Shown in pieces: positions 1 through 6,120 of a stretch of 7,663 nt of DNA (position 1 is its first letter; every line of letters begins with the position of its first letter). The stretch covers positions 1-7,663 of the forward strand of contig JAJAZK010000260.1 in assembly GCA_026785765.1 (NCBI GenBank), read 5' to 3'. Position numbers and translations under genes: made by a program. The notes below the pieces were generated by a model, which was not told the origin of the DNA, ran no database searches, and saw nothing but the letters and a program-made list of their open reading frames with translations. Origin of the DNA: Rhodoferax sp. (lineage in GTDB: Bacteria; Pseudomonadota; Gammaproteobacteria; Burkholderiales; Burkholderiaceae_C).

Positions 1-1
1 G

Positions 2-1678
2 CCTGGTTCGGTCCCGCTGGGTGCCCCCGGTTTGGCGGTCGCGCCCGGACGGGCGGGCGACTCCGCAGTATCGGCGAGCCGCGTGCCAGGCGCCGCTTCA
101 ACAAGGTCATCGGCGCCAGCGCCAGCACAGAAACGCGCTGCCCCGCCGCCGCGCAAACCCGCTGTGCCAAAGCCGGTGTCCGCAAAGCCAACTGGGGCAG
201 CAGCGGCGCCGCCGCCAGCACCGCCAATTACTGAAAAGCTCCAGGCCGGGCGTACGGCCGGGCAGTCCCGGCTCAAGCTCGATCCGATCGAGGTGTTGGC
301 GGAGCGCGTTGCCACACTGGAGTCGAGTACCGCCAACGTGCCGAATGAACTGGCAACACGTGGGGCACAAGAGGCGCAGCGACTCAAGGCGCTGGAAGAC
401 AACGTGAAAAGCCTGCTAGCGCTGGCCAGCAAGAACGAAGCCAGCCTGCTGGACTTGCGCACCCGTTTGCAACAGGCCGAATCGGAGCGTTATTCGAATC
501 CGGTGATCTATGTGCTGGCGCTGCTGTTGCTGGCAAGTCTCGCATCGATCGCGGTGTTGTTGACGCGCCGCCGGCGCTCTTCCAGTGGTGCTGCCGGAAA
601 CTGGTGGAGCGACAGTCCATCCACCGAGAAGGCGCGTTTGCCCGAAGCGATGGTGACGACTGGGCGGGTGCCAGCCAACTCTGGTTTTGCACCAGTCTCG
701 GCGCCCGCGCTGGTTTCCGCTGATGACTCCCTGCCGACGCCGCTGGAGCAGTCGCGTGCGGGAGGACCGCGCTCCCGACCGGCGCCGATCACGCAGGTCG
801 ATGTCAGTCTGGTGGAAATGAGCGAGTCAACCTTTGACCGCTTGATGCAGTCCGGTGCGACCCACAGCGCGGTACGCACGCCAAAGGAAATCGCAGGGCA
901 GCCAGTTGCCGGGACGGCAGTGCCGCCCAATGACGTGCGCCTGATCAATTCGGACGAGTTGTTTGACATTCGCCAGCAGGCTGAGTTCTTTGTATCGTTG
1001 GGCCAGACGGACCAGGCGGTGCGGATTCTCGAGAACCGGATCAGCGAAAGTGGTGAGTCAAGCCCGTTAGCCTACTTGGACCTGCTCAAGATATTTCACG
1101 CTTTGGGGCTGAAGGCGGATTTCCGCCAGGTTCGCGAAGACTTCAATCTGCTGTTCAACGCCAGGCTGCCCGACTTTGCCGGGTTTGGTGAAGAAGGACG
1201 GGATCTGGAGTCTTTCTCCGGAGCGATGGCGCAGATCGAAGCGGTCTGGGGTACACCGCAAACTGCTCTGCTACTGGAGTCCATGGTATTTCGTGACCAA
1301 TGGAACTCGGAGCGCGAGGTCTTTGATACCGCCGCGTTCCGTGACCTGTTGCTGCTGCACGCAGTTGCCCAGACTGCGGATGGCCTTGCGGACGAGCTGG
1401 TCGCCCCGGTGGCTGGGTCCATTGCGCGCAGTATGCCGCCGGCCCAGTTTGGACCTACGTTGCCGCAGAGCGCAGGCCCAGTCCCCGCAACCGACGCGCC
1501 TTTGCCGCAATTGGATGGCCTGACTGAAGTCGACATCGACTTGACCGATCCGGGCCTGTATGCGAACAACAGCACAGCGGCTGCGAGCACTGGTCCGTCG
1601 CCGGCTGCGTTGGGCGATTTGATCCAGTTCGATCTGCCCGGCCCTGACGCGACAGCCGGTCCCAAGCTCGGCGCCTAG
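2..1678 (+). CDS. FimV-like inner-membrane protein, C-terminal part (5' end outside window)
   Basis: The reading frame is open from the left edge to the TAG at 1676-1678, so the true start lies upstream; the TTG at 32 is only an in-frame codon. In order one sees a long Ala/Pro/Lys-rich low-complexity stretch (about 60-240), a heptad-like coiled-coil region rich in Leu, Ala, Glu and Arg (about 286-490), one transmembrane segment (about 497-562, starting NPVIYVLALLLL) closed by the basic stop-transfer TRRRR, another low-complexity linker, then a TPR-like helical domain (about 950-1180, motif AEFFVSLGQTDQAVRILE) and an acidic tail. This is the plan of FimV: periplasmic coiled coil, one membrane pass, cytoplasmic TPR region. 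FimV proteins organise type IV pili, twitching and polar assembly; a peptidoglycan-binding LysM domain would be expected in the missing N-terminal part. The usual fimV neighbours asd and truA are absent here, so a paralogue is possible. Family call fairly sure, specific role not. Confidence 0.75.
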   Translation, partial: PGSVPLGAPGLAVAPGRAGDSAVSASRVPGAASTRSSAPAPAQKRAAPPPRKPAVPKPVSAKPTGAAAAPPPAPPITEKLQAGRTAGQSRLKLDPIEVLAERVATLESSTANVPNELATRGAQEAQRLKALEDNVKSLLALASKNEASLLDLRTRLQQAESERYSNPVIYVLALLLLASLASIAVLLTRRRRSSSGAAGNWWSDSPSTEKARLPEAMVTTGRVPANSGFAPVSAPALVSADDSLPTPLEQSRAGGPRSRPAPITQVDVSLVEMSESTFDRLMQSGATHSAVRTPKEIAGQPVAGTAVPPNDVRLINSDELFDIRQQAEFFVSLGQTDQAVRILENRISESGESSPLAYLDLLKIFHALGLKADFRQVREDFNLLFNARLPDFAGFGEEGRDLESFSGAMAQIEAVWGTPQTALLLESMVFRDQWNSEREVFDTAAFRDLLLLHAVAQTADGLADELVAPVAGSIARSMPPAQFGPTLPQSAGPVPATDAPLPQLDGLTEVDIDLTDPGLYANNSTAAASTGPSPAALGDLIQFDLPGPDATAGPKLGA

Positions 1679-1685
1679 GGCGCCG
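1669..1685. terminator. GC-rich hairpin across the stop of the FimV-like gene (possible terminator)
   Basis: A perfect inverted repeat CGGCGCC-TAG-GGCGCCG has 7-bp arms, and the loop is the TAG stop codon of the FimV-like gene. A third GGGCGCC copy follows at 1696-1702, inside the 27-bp gap before the convergent dehydrogenase stop. There is no T-tract on either strand, so it is not a classical intrinsic terminator. It may still stall transcription from both sides. Confidence 0.3.
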
Positions 1686-1705
1686 CGGGTTCCCAGGGCG
1701 CCTGT

Positions 1706-2713
1706 TCAGCGTCGCACCTGTAACGCGCCGGGATTTACGATATTGCTGGGTGTGCCGCGGATGAAGTTGGTGACACTGTCAAACGCGGCACTGAAAACCA
1801 GTTCGTAGCTGTCGAGTTCGACGTAGCCGATGTGCGGTGTACAAATGCAGTTCTCAAGCCGTAACAGGGCATGGCCCTGCAGGATAGGTTCGGCTTCGAA
1901 AACATCCACCGCTGCCATGCCCGGTCGGCCGCGGTTGAGTGCCGCGATCAACGCATCTGGCTCAATCAGTTCGGCACGCGAGGTGTTGACCAGCAAGGCC
2001 GTCGGTTTCATGCGTTGAAGATCTTCCGGACGGACAATGCCCCGCGTGTCATCGGTCAGTCGCAGATGCAGGCACAGTACATCGCTGCGCGAGAACAAGT
2101 CCTCGCGGGATGCCGCAGTGACAATCCCGAGCGCCTGCGCACGTTGCCGCGATGGCTCGCTGCCCCAGACCAGAACCTGCATGCCAAATGCTTTTCCATA
2201 CGCAGCGACCAGGGAGCCGATTTTTCCGTAGCCCCAGACACCCAGGGTTCTGCCGTGTAATCGGTTGCCAAGCCCGAAATTGGAGGGCATCGACGCCGCC
2301 TTCAGCCCGGACTGTTGCCACGCCCCATGTTTGAGATTGCCGATGTACTGCGGCAGACGGCGCATCGCCGCCATCACGAGGGCCCAGGTCAGTTCGGCCG
2401 GCGCGACCGGGGAGCCGGTACCCTCGGCAACAGCGATGCCGCGTTCCGTGCATGCCTGCACGTCGACGTGGCTACTGAGGCGACCGGTTTGTACGACCAG
2501 CTTGAGTCTTGGCAGCTTTTCAATCAATGGGCGTGTCAGGTGCGTGCGTTCACGAATCAGCACGATCACGTCGGCATCCTTGAGGCGTATGGATAGTTGG
2601 CCTATGCCTTTGACCGTGTTGGTGTAGACCTTGGCCTGGAAGGGTTCCAGCTTGCTGGCGCAGGCGAGTTTGCGCACTGCATCCTGGTAGTCGTCAAGGA
2701 TCACGATATTCAT
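1706..2713 (-). CDS. D-2-hydroxyacid dehydrogenase family protein (NAD-dependent)
   Basis: A complete 335-residue protein of the D-isomer-specific 2-hydroxyacid dehydrogenase family (phosphoglycerate, glycerate and D-lactate dehydrogenase relatives), which interconvert 2-hydroxyacids and 2-oxoacids in the cytoplasm using NAD(P). An N-terminal substrate-binding lobe is followed by the Rossmann motif GYGKIG at residues 161-166, with the preceding strand GRTLGVW. The catalytic set is present: Arg246 in NTSRAELI, Glu275 in DVFEAEP and His294 in CTPHIGY. There is no ACT or other regulatory domain after residue 330, so it is not full-length SerA, and the physiological substrate cannot be read from sequence. 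The ATG at 2711-2713 begins the conserved first strand (MNIVILDDYQ), but no good Shine-Dalgarno lies before it. The gene is convergent with the FimV-like gene (27-bp gap) and divergent from the DUF1993 gene (143-bp gap), so it looks monocistronic. Confidence 0.9.
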   Translation of the reverse strand: MNIVILDDYQDAVRKLACASKLEPFQAKVYTNTVKGIGQLSIRLKDADVIVLIRERTHLTRPLIEKLPRLKLVVQTGRLSSHVDVQACTERGIAVAEGTGSPVAPAELTWALVMAAMRRLPQYIGNLKHGAWQQSGLKAASMPSNFGLGNRLHGRTLGVWGYGKIGSLVAAYGKAFGMQVLVWGSEPSRQRAQALGIVTAASREDLFSRSDVLCLHLRLTDDTRGIVRPEDLQRMKPTALLVNTSRAELIEPDALIAALNRGRPGMAAVDVFEAEPILQGHALLRLENCICTPHIGYVELDSYELVFSAAFDSVTNFIRGTPSNIVNPGALQVRR

Positions 2714-2856
2714 TCGCGTATTGTGCCCTGCCCGTTTGCGGGTCCTGCACTCAGCAGCGTTGGGCTGCTGCCACCCGGAATCTGGACCGACGACGCCCCT
2801 GCTGCCAGCCCGGGTTGGTACTCACGCATCGAAGTCCACCCCAAAAAGGAAACCGC
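2714..2856. other. Divergent intergenic region (dehydrogenase / DUF1993)
   Basis: This 143-bp gap must hold the promoters of both flanking genes. I found no convincing -35/-10 pair on either strand. The only structure seen is a short 4-bp-arm inverted repeat CCCG-TTTG-CGGG at 2731-2742. No small gene is evident. Confidence 0.5.
2846..2850 (+). promoter_or_regulatory. Ribosome binding site of the DUF1993 gene
   Basis: AAGGA lies 6 nt before the ATG at 2857. This decides the start: the in-frame upstream codon at 2815 has no such site, and homologues of this family begin with M-[ST]-I-S as here. Confidence 0.7.
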
Positions 2857-3162
2857 ATGTCCATCTCAATGTCGTCGGCGAGCTTGCCAGTCTGTGCCAC
2901 CATGCTGGGCAACCTCAGCCACATGCTGACCAAGGCCCGGGCCTTTGTAGAGACGAAAAAATCTGACCCTGGCGCACTCACGAACTGCCGACTGGCGCCC
3001 GACATGTTGCCGTTCACGCGCCACGCAATGATTGCCTGTGATGCCGTCAAGAACGGTGTGGTGCGCCGCATGTTTGTCCATATGACGATGGCCTACGCCA
3101 TTCTTCGTTACAACGGCGTAGCGCTGGGCAAGGCGGACTATCTGGTCGGCGCGGCTGCCTGA
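2857..3162 (+). CDS. DUF1993-family protein, internally shortened
   Basis: A 101-residue protein with a clear ribosome binding site and a TGA stop. Residues 1-66 match the N-terminal half of DUF1993 (start MSISM, then LGNLSHMLTKA, RLAPDMLPFTRH). Residues 72-98 match the family's C-terminal end (FVHMTMAYAILRYNGV, GKADYL). From memory of the family, members are about 165-175 residues, with roughly 65-70 residues between these two blocks; here they join directly near residues 67-71 (about 3055-3069). The reading frame is kept. DUF1993 is thought to adopt a DinB-like helical bundle and its function is unknown, so loss of the middle helices would probably change the fold. It could be a decayed gene still in frame, a real short variant, or a deletion specific to this strain. 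The gene stands alone between a divergent and a convergent neighbour. Confidence 0.8.
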   Translation: MSISMSSASLPVCATMLGNLSHMLTKARAFVETKKSDPGALTNCRLAPDMLPFTRHAMIACDAVKNGVVRRMFVHMTMAYAILRYNGVALGKADYLVGAAA

Positions 3163-3165
3163 TCG

Positions 3166-3183
3166 GGCGGGCAGAAGCCCGCC
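3166..3183. terminator. Hairpin between convergent genes (possible bidirectional terminator)
   Basis: GGCGGGC-AGAA-GCCCGCC is a perfect 7-bp GC stem with a 4-nt loop, 3 bp after the DUF1993 stop and 19 bp before the end of the convergent small gene. It sits where a shared terminator would be expected. No T-run follows on either strand, which lowers confidence in intrinsic termination. Confidence 0.45.
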
Positions 3184-3202
3184 GAAGGCTCGCATCCGGC
3201 GG

Positions 3203-3553
3203 TCAATTCGCAATACGCAAGGCTGCCTCGTGCTCGGCCATGCGGTCAAGTTCTGCGCATACATCTGCCATGCGCCCGGAAATGATCAACCGCCCGGAGT
3301 GGGAGCTCGCACTTCCGCTTTCCACAATGCGCAGCACGCGCAAGGCGGGTCGTTTCTGCGCTGTTCTGCGCATCACCGGACCCGCAGGGCGTGCCAGCGG
3401 GCGGTCTGGCAAAGGCTTGCTGGCAGCAAGCGGCTGACGTAACTGCGGGCGCGGCGTCACGTGTTGTGTTCGGTTGGCAGCGCCACCAAAACGCCGCAAG
3501 GCGGCAACCATAGGACCCACAATCGCCCATGCGGTCAGCCACGTCGTATTCAT
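3203..3553 (-). CDS. Uncharacterised small protein, second cistron after lexA
   Basis: I do not recognise a named family. The 116-residue product begins with a hydrophobic stretch (residues about 4-19, WLTAWAIVGPMVAAL) followed by Arg-Arg, which could be a membrane anchor or an amphipathic helix. A Pro/Arg/Ala-rich, probably disordered, basic middle follows. It ends with an ordered-looking block (GRLIISGRMADVCAELDRMA) that resembles a C-terminal motif I associate with small Burkholderiales proteins near lexA. AAGGA at 3561-3565 is the ribosome binding site; GTG 3559, ATG 3556 and ATG 3553 follow in frame, and the last has the best spacing (7 nt). The gap from the lexA stop is about 23 bp with no terminator, so it should be co-transcribed and SOS-induced. 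By position it resembles sulA after lexA in Pseudomonas, but I see no SulA sequence likeness. Reality of the gene fairly likely; function unknown. Confidence 0.65.
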   Translation of the reverse strand: MNTTWLTAWAIVGPMVAALRRFGGAANRTQHVTPRPQLRQPLAASKPLPDRPLARPAGPVMRRTAQKRPALRVLRIVESGSASSHSGRLIISGRMADVCAELDRMAEHEAALRIAN

Positions 3554-3576
3554 CATCACATCCTTCAGTTTGCGAA

Positions 3577-4263
3577 CTACATCAGCATGGTGTTGCGAAT
3601 CAATCCGACGGCCAGACCTTCAATCTCGAACGGCTCACCTGGTTCGACCACGATGGTCTGGTAGTCCGGGTTTTCAGGGTGTAGTTCGATCAGATGCTTG
3701 TTGCGCCGAAACCGCTTGACGGTTACTTCGTCACCCAATCGCGCCACCACAATCTGGCCATTCTTGGCCTCCTTGGTCGCCTGCACTGCCAGCAGGTCAC
3801 CGTCCATAATGCCGGCGTCGCGCATCGACATGCCGCGCACCTTGAGCAGGTAATCGGGTTTGCGCTGGAACAGGCTGCTCTCCACGTAGTAGGTCTGGTC
3901 CACATGCTCCTGCGCCAGGATGGGCGATCCTGCCGCGACCCGCCCGATCAACGGCAAAGCCAATTGCGCCAGGCTTTGCAGCGGCAGGGAAAACTGCTTG
4001 TTGCGCGACTCGTTGATGGAGCGCAACGCATCGCTGCGCAGCCGGATTCCGCGCGAGGTGCCGCTGACCAGTTCGATCACGCCCTTGCGTGCCAGGGCCT
4101 GCAGGTGCTCCTCGGCGGCATTGGCAGACCGAAAGCCCAGTTCCGTGGCAATCTCGGCGCGTGTAGGTGGCGCTCCCGTGCGGGCGATGGCGCTCTGGAT
4201 CAAATCCAGAATCTGCTGCTGGCGCGCGGTAAGCTTCACTTGCAACTGTGGCACATTGATCAT
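3577..4263 (-). CDS. lexA: LexA, SOS-response repressor and self-cleaving protease
   Basis: The 228-residue product is a full-length LexA. The N-terminal winged helix-turn-helix includes TARQQQILDLI (12-22) and the recognition region GFRSANAAEEHLQALARKG (43-61). The cleavage site is Ala111-Gly112 in RVAAGSP. The latent serine protease dyad is Ser146 (GMSMRDAGIMDGD) and Lys183 (DEVTVKRF). LexA binds SOS boxes as a dimer and is inactivated when RecA-ssDNA filaments provoke cleavage. The ATG at 4261-4263 is set by AAGGAG (4269-4274 on the complement) 5 nt upstream. The first residues (MINVPQLQV) are slightly longer than in E. coli. Two SOS boxes lie 31-67 bp upstream, so autorepression is expected. 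Transcribed divergently from the asparaginase gene and probably together with the small gene downstream. Confidence 0.97.
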   Translation of the reverse strand: MINVPQLQVKLTARQQQILDLIQSAIARTGAPPTRAEIATELGFRSANAAEEHLQALARKGVIELVSGTSRGIRLRSDALRSINESRNKQFSLPLQSLAQLALPLIGRVAAGSPILAQEHVDQTYYVESSLFQRKPDYLLKVRGMSMRDAGIMDGDLLAVQATKEAKNGQIVVARLGDEVTVKRFRRNKHLIELHPENPDYQTIVVEPGEPFEIEGLAVGLIRNTMLM

Positions 4264-4268
4264 GTGAA

Positions 4269-4274
4269 CTCCTT
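4269..4274 (-). promoter_or_regulatory. Ribosome binding site of lexA
   Basis: On the minus strand AAGGAG stands 5 nt before the ATG, a strong site that fixes the lexA start at 4263. Confidence 0.8.
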
Positions 4275-4293
4275 GACTATGTTCAGCGACGTT

Positions 4294-4313
4294 TACTGTT
4301 TTAATATCCAGTA
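4294..4313. promoter_or_regulatory. SOS box 1 (LexA operator)
   Basis: TACTG-TTTTAATATC-CAGTA fits the LexA consensus CTG-N10-CAG (core 4296-4311), and the flanking TA...TA bases are also symmetric. It lies about 30 bp before the lexA start, as expected for autoregulation, and overlaps the best -10 candidate for the divergent asparaginase gene. Confidence 0.88.
4297..4305 (+). promoter_or_regulatory. Candidate extended -10 promoter element for the asparaginase gene
   Basis: TG-T-TTTAAT matches an extended -10 (TGnTATAAT, hexamer 5 of 6). Transcription would start near 4312, giving a leader of about 30 nt. No well-spaced -35 is visible: TTGACT at 4273-4278 is 21 bp away, too far. The element lies wholly within SOS box 1. 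Confidence 0.35.
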
Positions 4314-4332
4314 GCTGTATTTTTAACCAGTT
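4313..4332. promoter_or_regulatory. SOS box 2 (LexA operator)
   Basis: The core CTG-TATTTTTAAC-CAG at 4315-4330 again fits CTG-N10-CAG. Its cores are 19 bp apart from those of box 1, close to the tandem arrangement of the E. coli lexA operators. Both boxes read CTGT-N8-CCAG in the same direction. The core ends 11 bp before the asparaginase ATG at 4342. Confidence 0.8.
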
Positions 4333-4341
4333 TTCGGATTA

Positions 4342-5361
4342 ATGCAAGCCATGGCAGAAATAAATCGCAAGACGGTAGTGGTGCTGGGCACGGGCGGGAC
4401 CATCGCCGGTACCGCAAGCAGCCCGACCGATAACGTGGGATATGCGGCTGCACAGTTGGGTGTTGATGCGCTGCTGCAGGGACAAGGCAACTGGCTGTTG
4501 GCGATGGCCGACCTGGAAAGTGAGCAGGTCGCGCAACTGGACAGCAAGGACATGGACTTTGAAGTGTGGCGACTGCTGGCGCGGCGCTGCGTGCATCATC
4601 TGGCCAGGTCCGAGGTGTGTGGCATCGTGATTACGCATGGCACCGACACGATGGAGGAGACGGCTTTTTTTCTGCAGCGGGTACTGGGTAGCGCCGGGAT
4701 GGGAACCAAGCCCGTGGTGTTGACCGGTGCGATGCGTCCGGCCTCTTCGATAGCAGCAGATGGCCCACAAAACCTGCGCGACGCACTGACGCTGGCTTTG
4801 GACGACCAGGCCACTGGCGTGATGTTGGCTTTCGCGTCGGTCATGCATTCCGCAGTCAATGTACGAAAAACGCATACCTACCGTCTCGACGCTTTCGGTT
4901 CAGGTGATGGCGGGCCATTGGGGTACGTCGAGGAAGGCGTGGTGCGCTGGGTGCGGCGCGCCGAGCAAGGCGGCGGCGATGCAGGCGAACTCGCCCGGCT
5001 GCTGCCTCGCATTGTGTCCTCCCGTGCTGCATTTCCACGGGTCGAGCTGGTCGCGAGCGGCGCAGGTGCAGACGCCTTTGTGGTCGATGCCCTGTTGCAG
5101 CATGGCCAGGCGACCGGCACACCGGTGCGCGGCATCGTGGTGGCAGGCACCGGCAACGGGGCTGTGCACCACGCCCTGGAAGCGGCGCTTGCGCGCGCGC
5201 GAGACGCCGGCGTTGCTGTGGTGCGCGCCAGCCGTTGCGGCGATGGGCGGGTACTGCCTCGCAGCGATGACACGTTTGCGGATTGCGGCAGCCTGACACC
5301 TGCCAAGGCGCGCATTGCGCTGATGCTCAGCCTGCTGGCCGCTGCGGCACCAAGTATTTAG
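4342..5361 (+). CDS. L-asparaginase (bacterial type I/II family), no signal peptide
   Basis: The 339-residue protein should hydrolyse L-asparagine to aspartate and ammonia. Family motifs are all present: VVVLGTGGTIAG with nucleophile Thr20, Tyr34 in the flexible lid (DNVGY), THGTDTMEET with Thr101-Asp102, TGAMRP, DGPQNL, and Lys176 in VRKTHT, equivalent to Lys162 of E. coli AnsB. GPLGYV follows and the C-terminal domain ends with a helix (KARIALMLSLLAAA). Sequence motifs are closer to the type II (AnsB-like) branch, but the N-terminus has no secretion signal, so the enzyme is probably cytoplasmic. The start could be ATG 4342 or ATG 4351; GGA at 4336-4338 is poorly spaced for either, so translation may be weak. 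Divergent from lexA over 78 bp with two SOS boxes in between; its stop overlaps that of adk. Confidence 0.93.
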   Translation: MQAMAEINRKTVVVLGTGGTIAGTASSPTDNVGYAAAQLGVDALLQGQGNWLLAMADLESEQVAQLDSKDMDFEVWRLLARRCVHHLARSEVCGIVITHGTDTMEETAFFLQRVLGSAGMGTKPVVLTGAMRPASSIAADGPQNLRDALTLALDDQATGVMLAFASVMHSAVNVRKTHTYRLDAFGSGDGGPLGYVEEGVVRWVRRAEQGGGDAGELARLLPRIVSSRAAFPRVELVASGAGADAFVVDALLQHGQATGTPVRGIVVAGTGNGAVHHALEAALARARDAGVAVVRASRCGDGRVLPRSDDTFADCGSLTPAKARIALMLSLLAAAAPSI

Positions 5362-6014
5362 GAAGCCAGTGCGTCAAAGGCCCGCTGGCGGACTTCTTCG
5401 ACCGAACCGGTACCACTGATCGCGCGGTACTTTGGCGCGTGTGCTGGTTCTGCCCGTGCCCAGTTCGAGTAGTAGTCCACCAGCGGACGCGTCTGGGCGC
5501 TGTACACGTCCAGGCGTTTCTTGACGGTGTCTTCCCGATCATCGTCGCGCTGTATCAGCGCTTCTCCGGTCACATCATCGACCCCTGGCTGTCTGGGCGG
5601 ATTAAACGTGAGGTGGTAGGTGCGGCCCGAGGCTGCGTGGGAACGGCGACCGCTCATGCGTTCGACAATCGCGTCGAACGGCACGTCGATTTCCAGCACG
5701 CAGTCGAGGCGCACTTCGGCGGCTTTCATCGCCTCGGCCTGCGGAATGGTGCGTGGGAAACCATCAAACAAGAATCCTTTGGCGCAGTCCGGCTGGGTAA
5801 TGCGTTCCTTGACCAGGCCAATGATGATGTCGTCGCTGACGAGTGCGCCCGAGTCCATCACCTTCTTGGCAGACAGACCCATCGGCGTTGCCGCCTTGAC
5901 TGCTGCGCGCAGCATATCGCCGGTGGATATCTGCGGTATGCCGTACTTCTGGCAGATGTACGAGGCCTGCGTACCTTTACCGGCACCGGGCGGGCCTAGC
6001 AAGATGAGTCTCAT
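5358..6014 (-). CDS. adk: Adenylate kinase
   Basis: The 218-residue, long-form adenylate kinase catalyses ATP + AMP = 2 ADP in the cytoplasm. It shows the P-loop GPPGAGKGT (7-15), the AMP-binding STGDMLR (30-36), DGFPRT (84-89), and a full LID domain (about 122-159) with RRSHAASGRTYH. The LID lacks the four zinc cysteines, as in most Gram-negative enzymes. RDDDREDTVKKRL (156-168) carries the conserved arginines. The frame is open much further upstream, to 6233 inside kdsB, but the ATG at 6012-6014 is the real start: GAGG lies 6 nt before it and MRLILLGPPG is the canonical N-terminus. Last gene of the lpxK-kdsB-adk cluster, 106 bp after kdsB, so it may also have its own promoter. Its TAA overlaps the TAG of the convergent asparaginase gene. 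Confidence 0.97.
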   Translation of the reverse strand: MRLILLGPPGAGKGTQASYICQKYGIPQISTGDMLRAAVKAATPMGLSAKKVMDSGALVSDDIIIGLVKERITQPDCAKGFLFDGFPRTIPQAEAMKAAEVRLDCVLEIDVPFDAIVERMSGRRSHAASGRTYHLTFNPPRQPGVDDVTGEALIQRDDDREDTVKKRLDVYSAQTRPLVDYYSNWARAEPAHAPKYRAISGTGSVEEVRQRAFDALAS

Positions 6015-6080
6015 GGAATTCCTCGTTAGTTGTGATCCGTTTGCAATGCCCAGGATTGCTGCGGATCCTTGTCGCGCCAG

Positions 6081-6089
6081 AGAATAGCA
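6081..6089 (-). promoter_or_regulatory. Candidate extended -10 element for adk
   Basis: On the minus strand TGC-TATTCT matches TGnTATAAT with 4 of 6 in the hexamer, inside the 106-bp kdsB-adk gap and about 67 bp before the adk start. No -35 is recognisable at the normal distance. The gap otherwise shows no gene. Confidence 0.25.
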
Positions 6090-6120
6090 CGCGTCCTGCG
6101 AGCTGCCGGACGGGAGGCCG

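Noticed and set aside
2815..2856. Earlier in-frame start for the DUF1993 gene
   Set aside because: No ribosome binding site is seen before it, and family members begin at the MSIS position with AAGGA 6 nt upstream.
4273..4307. TTGACT / TAATAT as a standard promoter for the asparaginase gene
   Set aside because: The spacing is 23 bp, too long for a sigma-70 promoter; the extended -10 inside SOS box 1 is the better candidate.
4665..4671. Run of seven T in the asparaginase gene as a frameshift site
   Set aside because: The frame reads through into intact family motifs on both sides (THGTDT before, TGAMRP after), so no shift is needed; the run encodes Phe-Phe.
4856..5315. Long minus-strand frames opposite the asparaginase gene
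   Set aside because: They are Arg/Pro/Ala-rich shadow frames typical of GC-rich coding DNA, with no family likeness.
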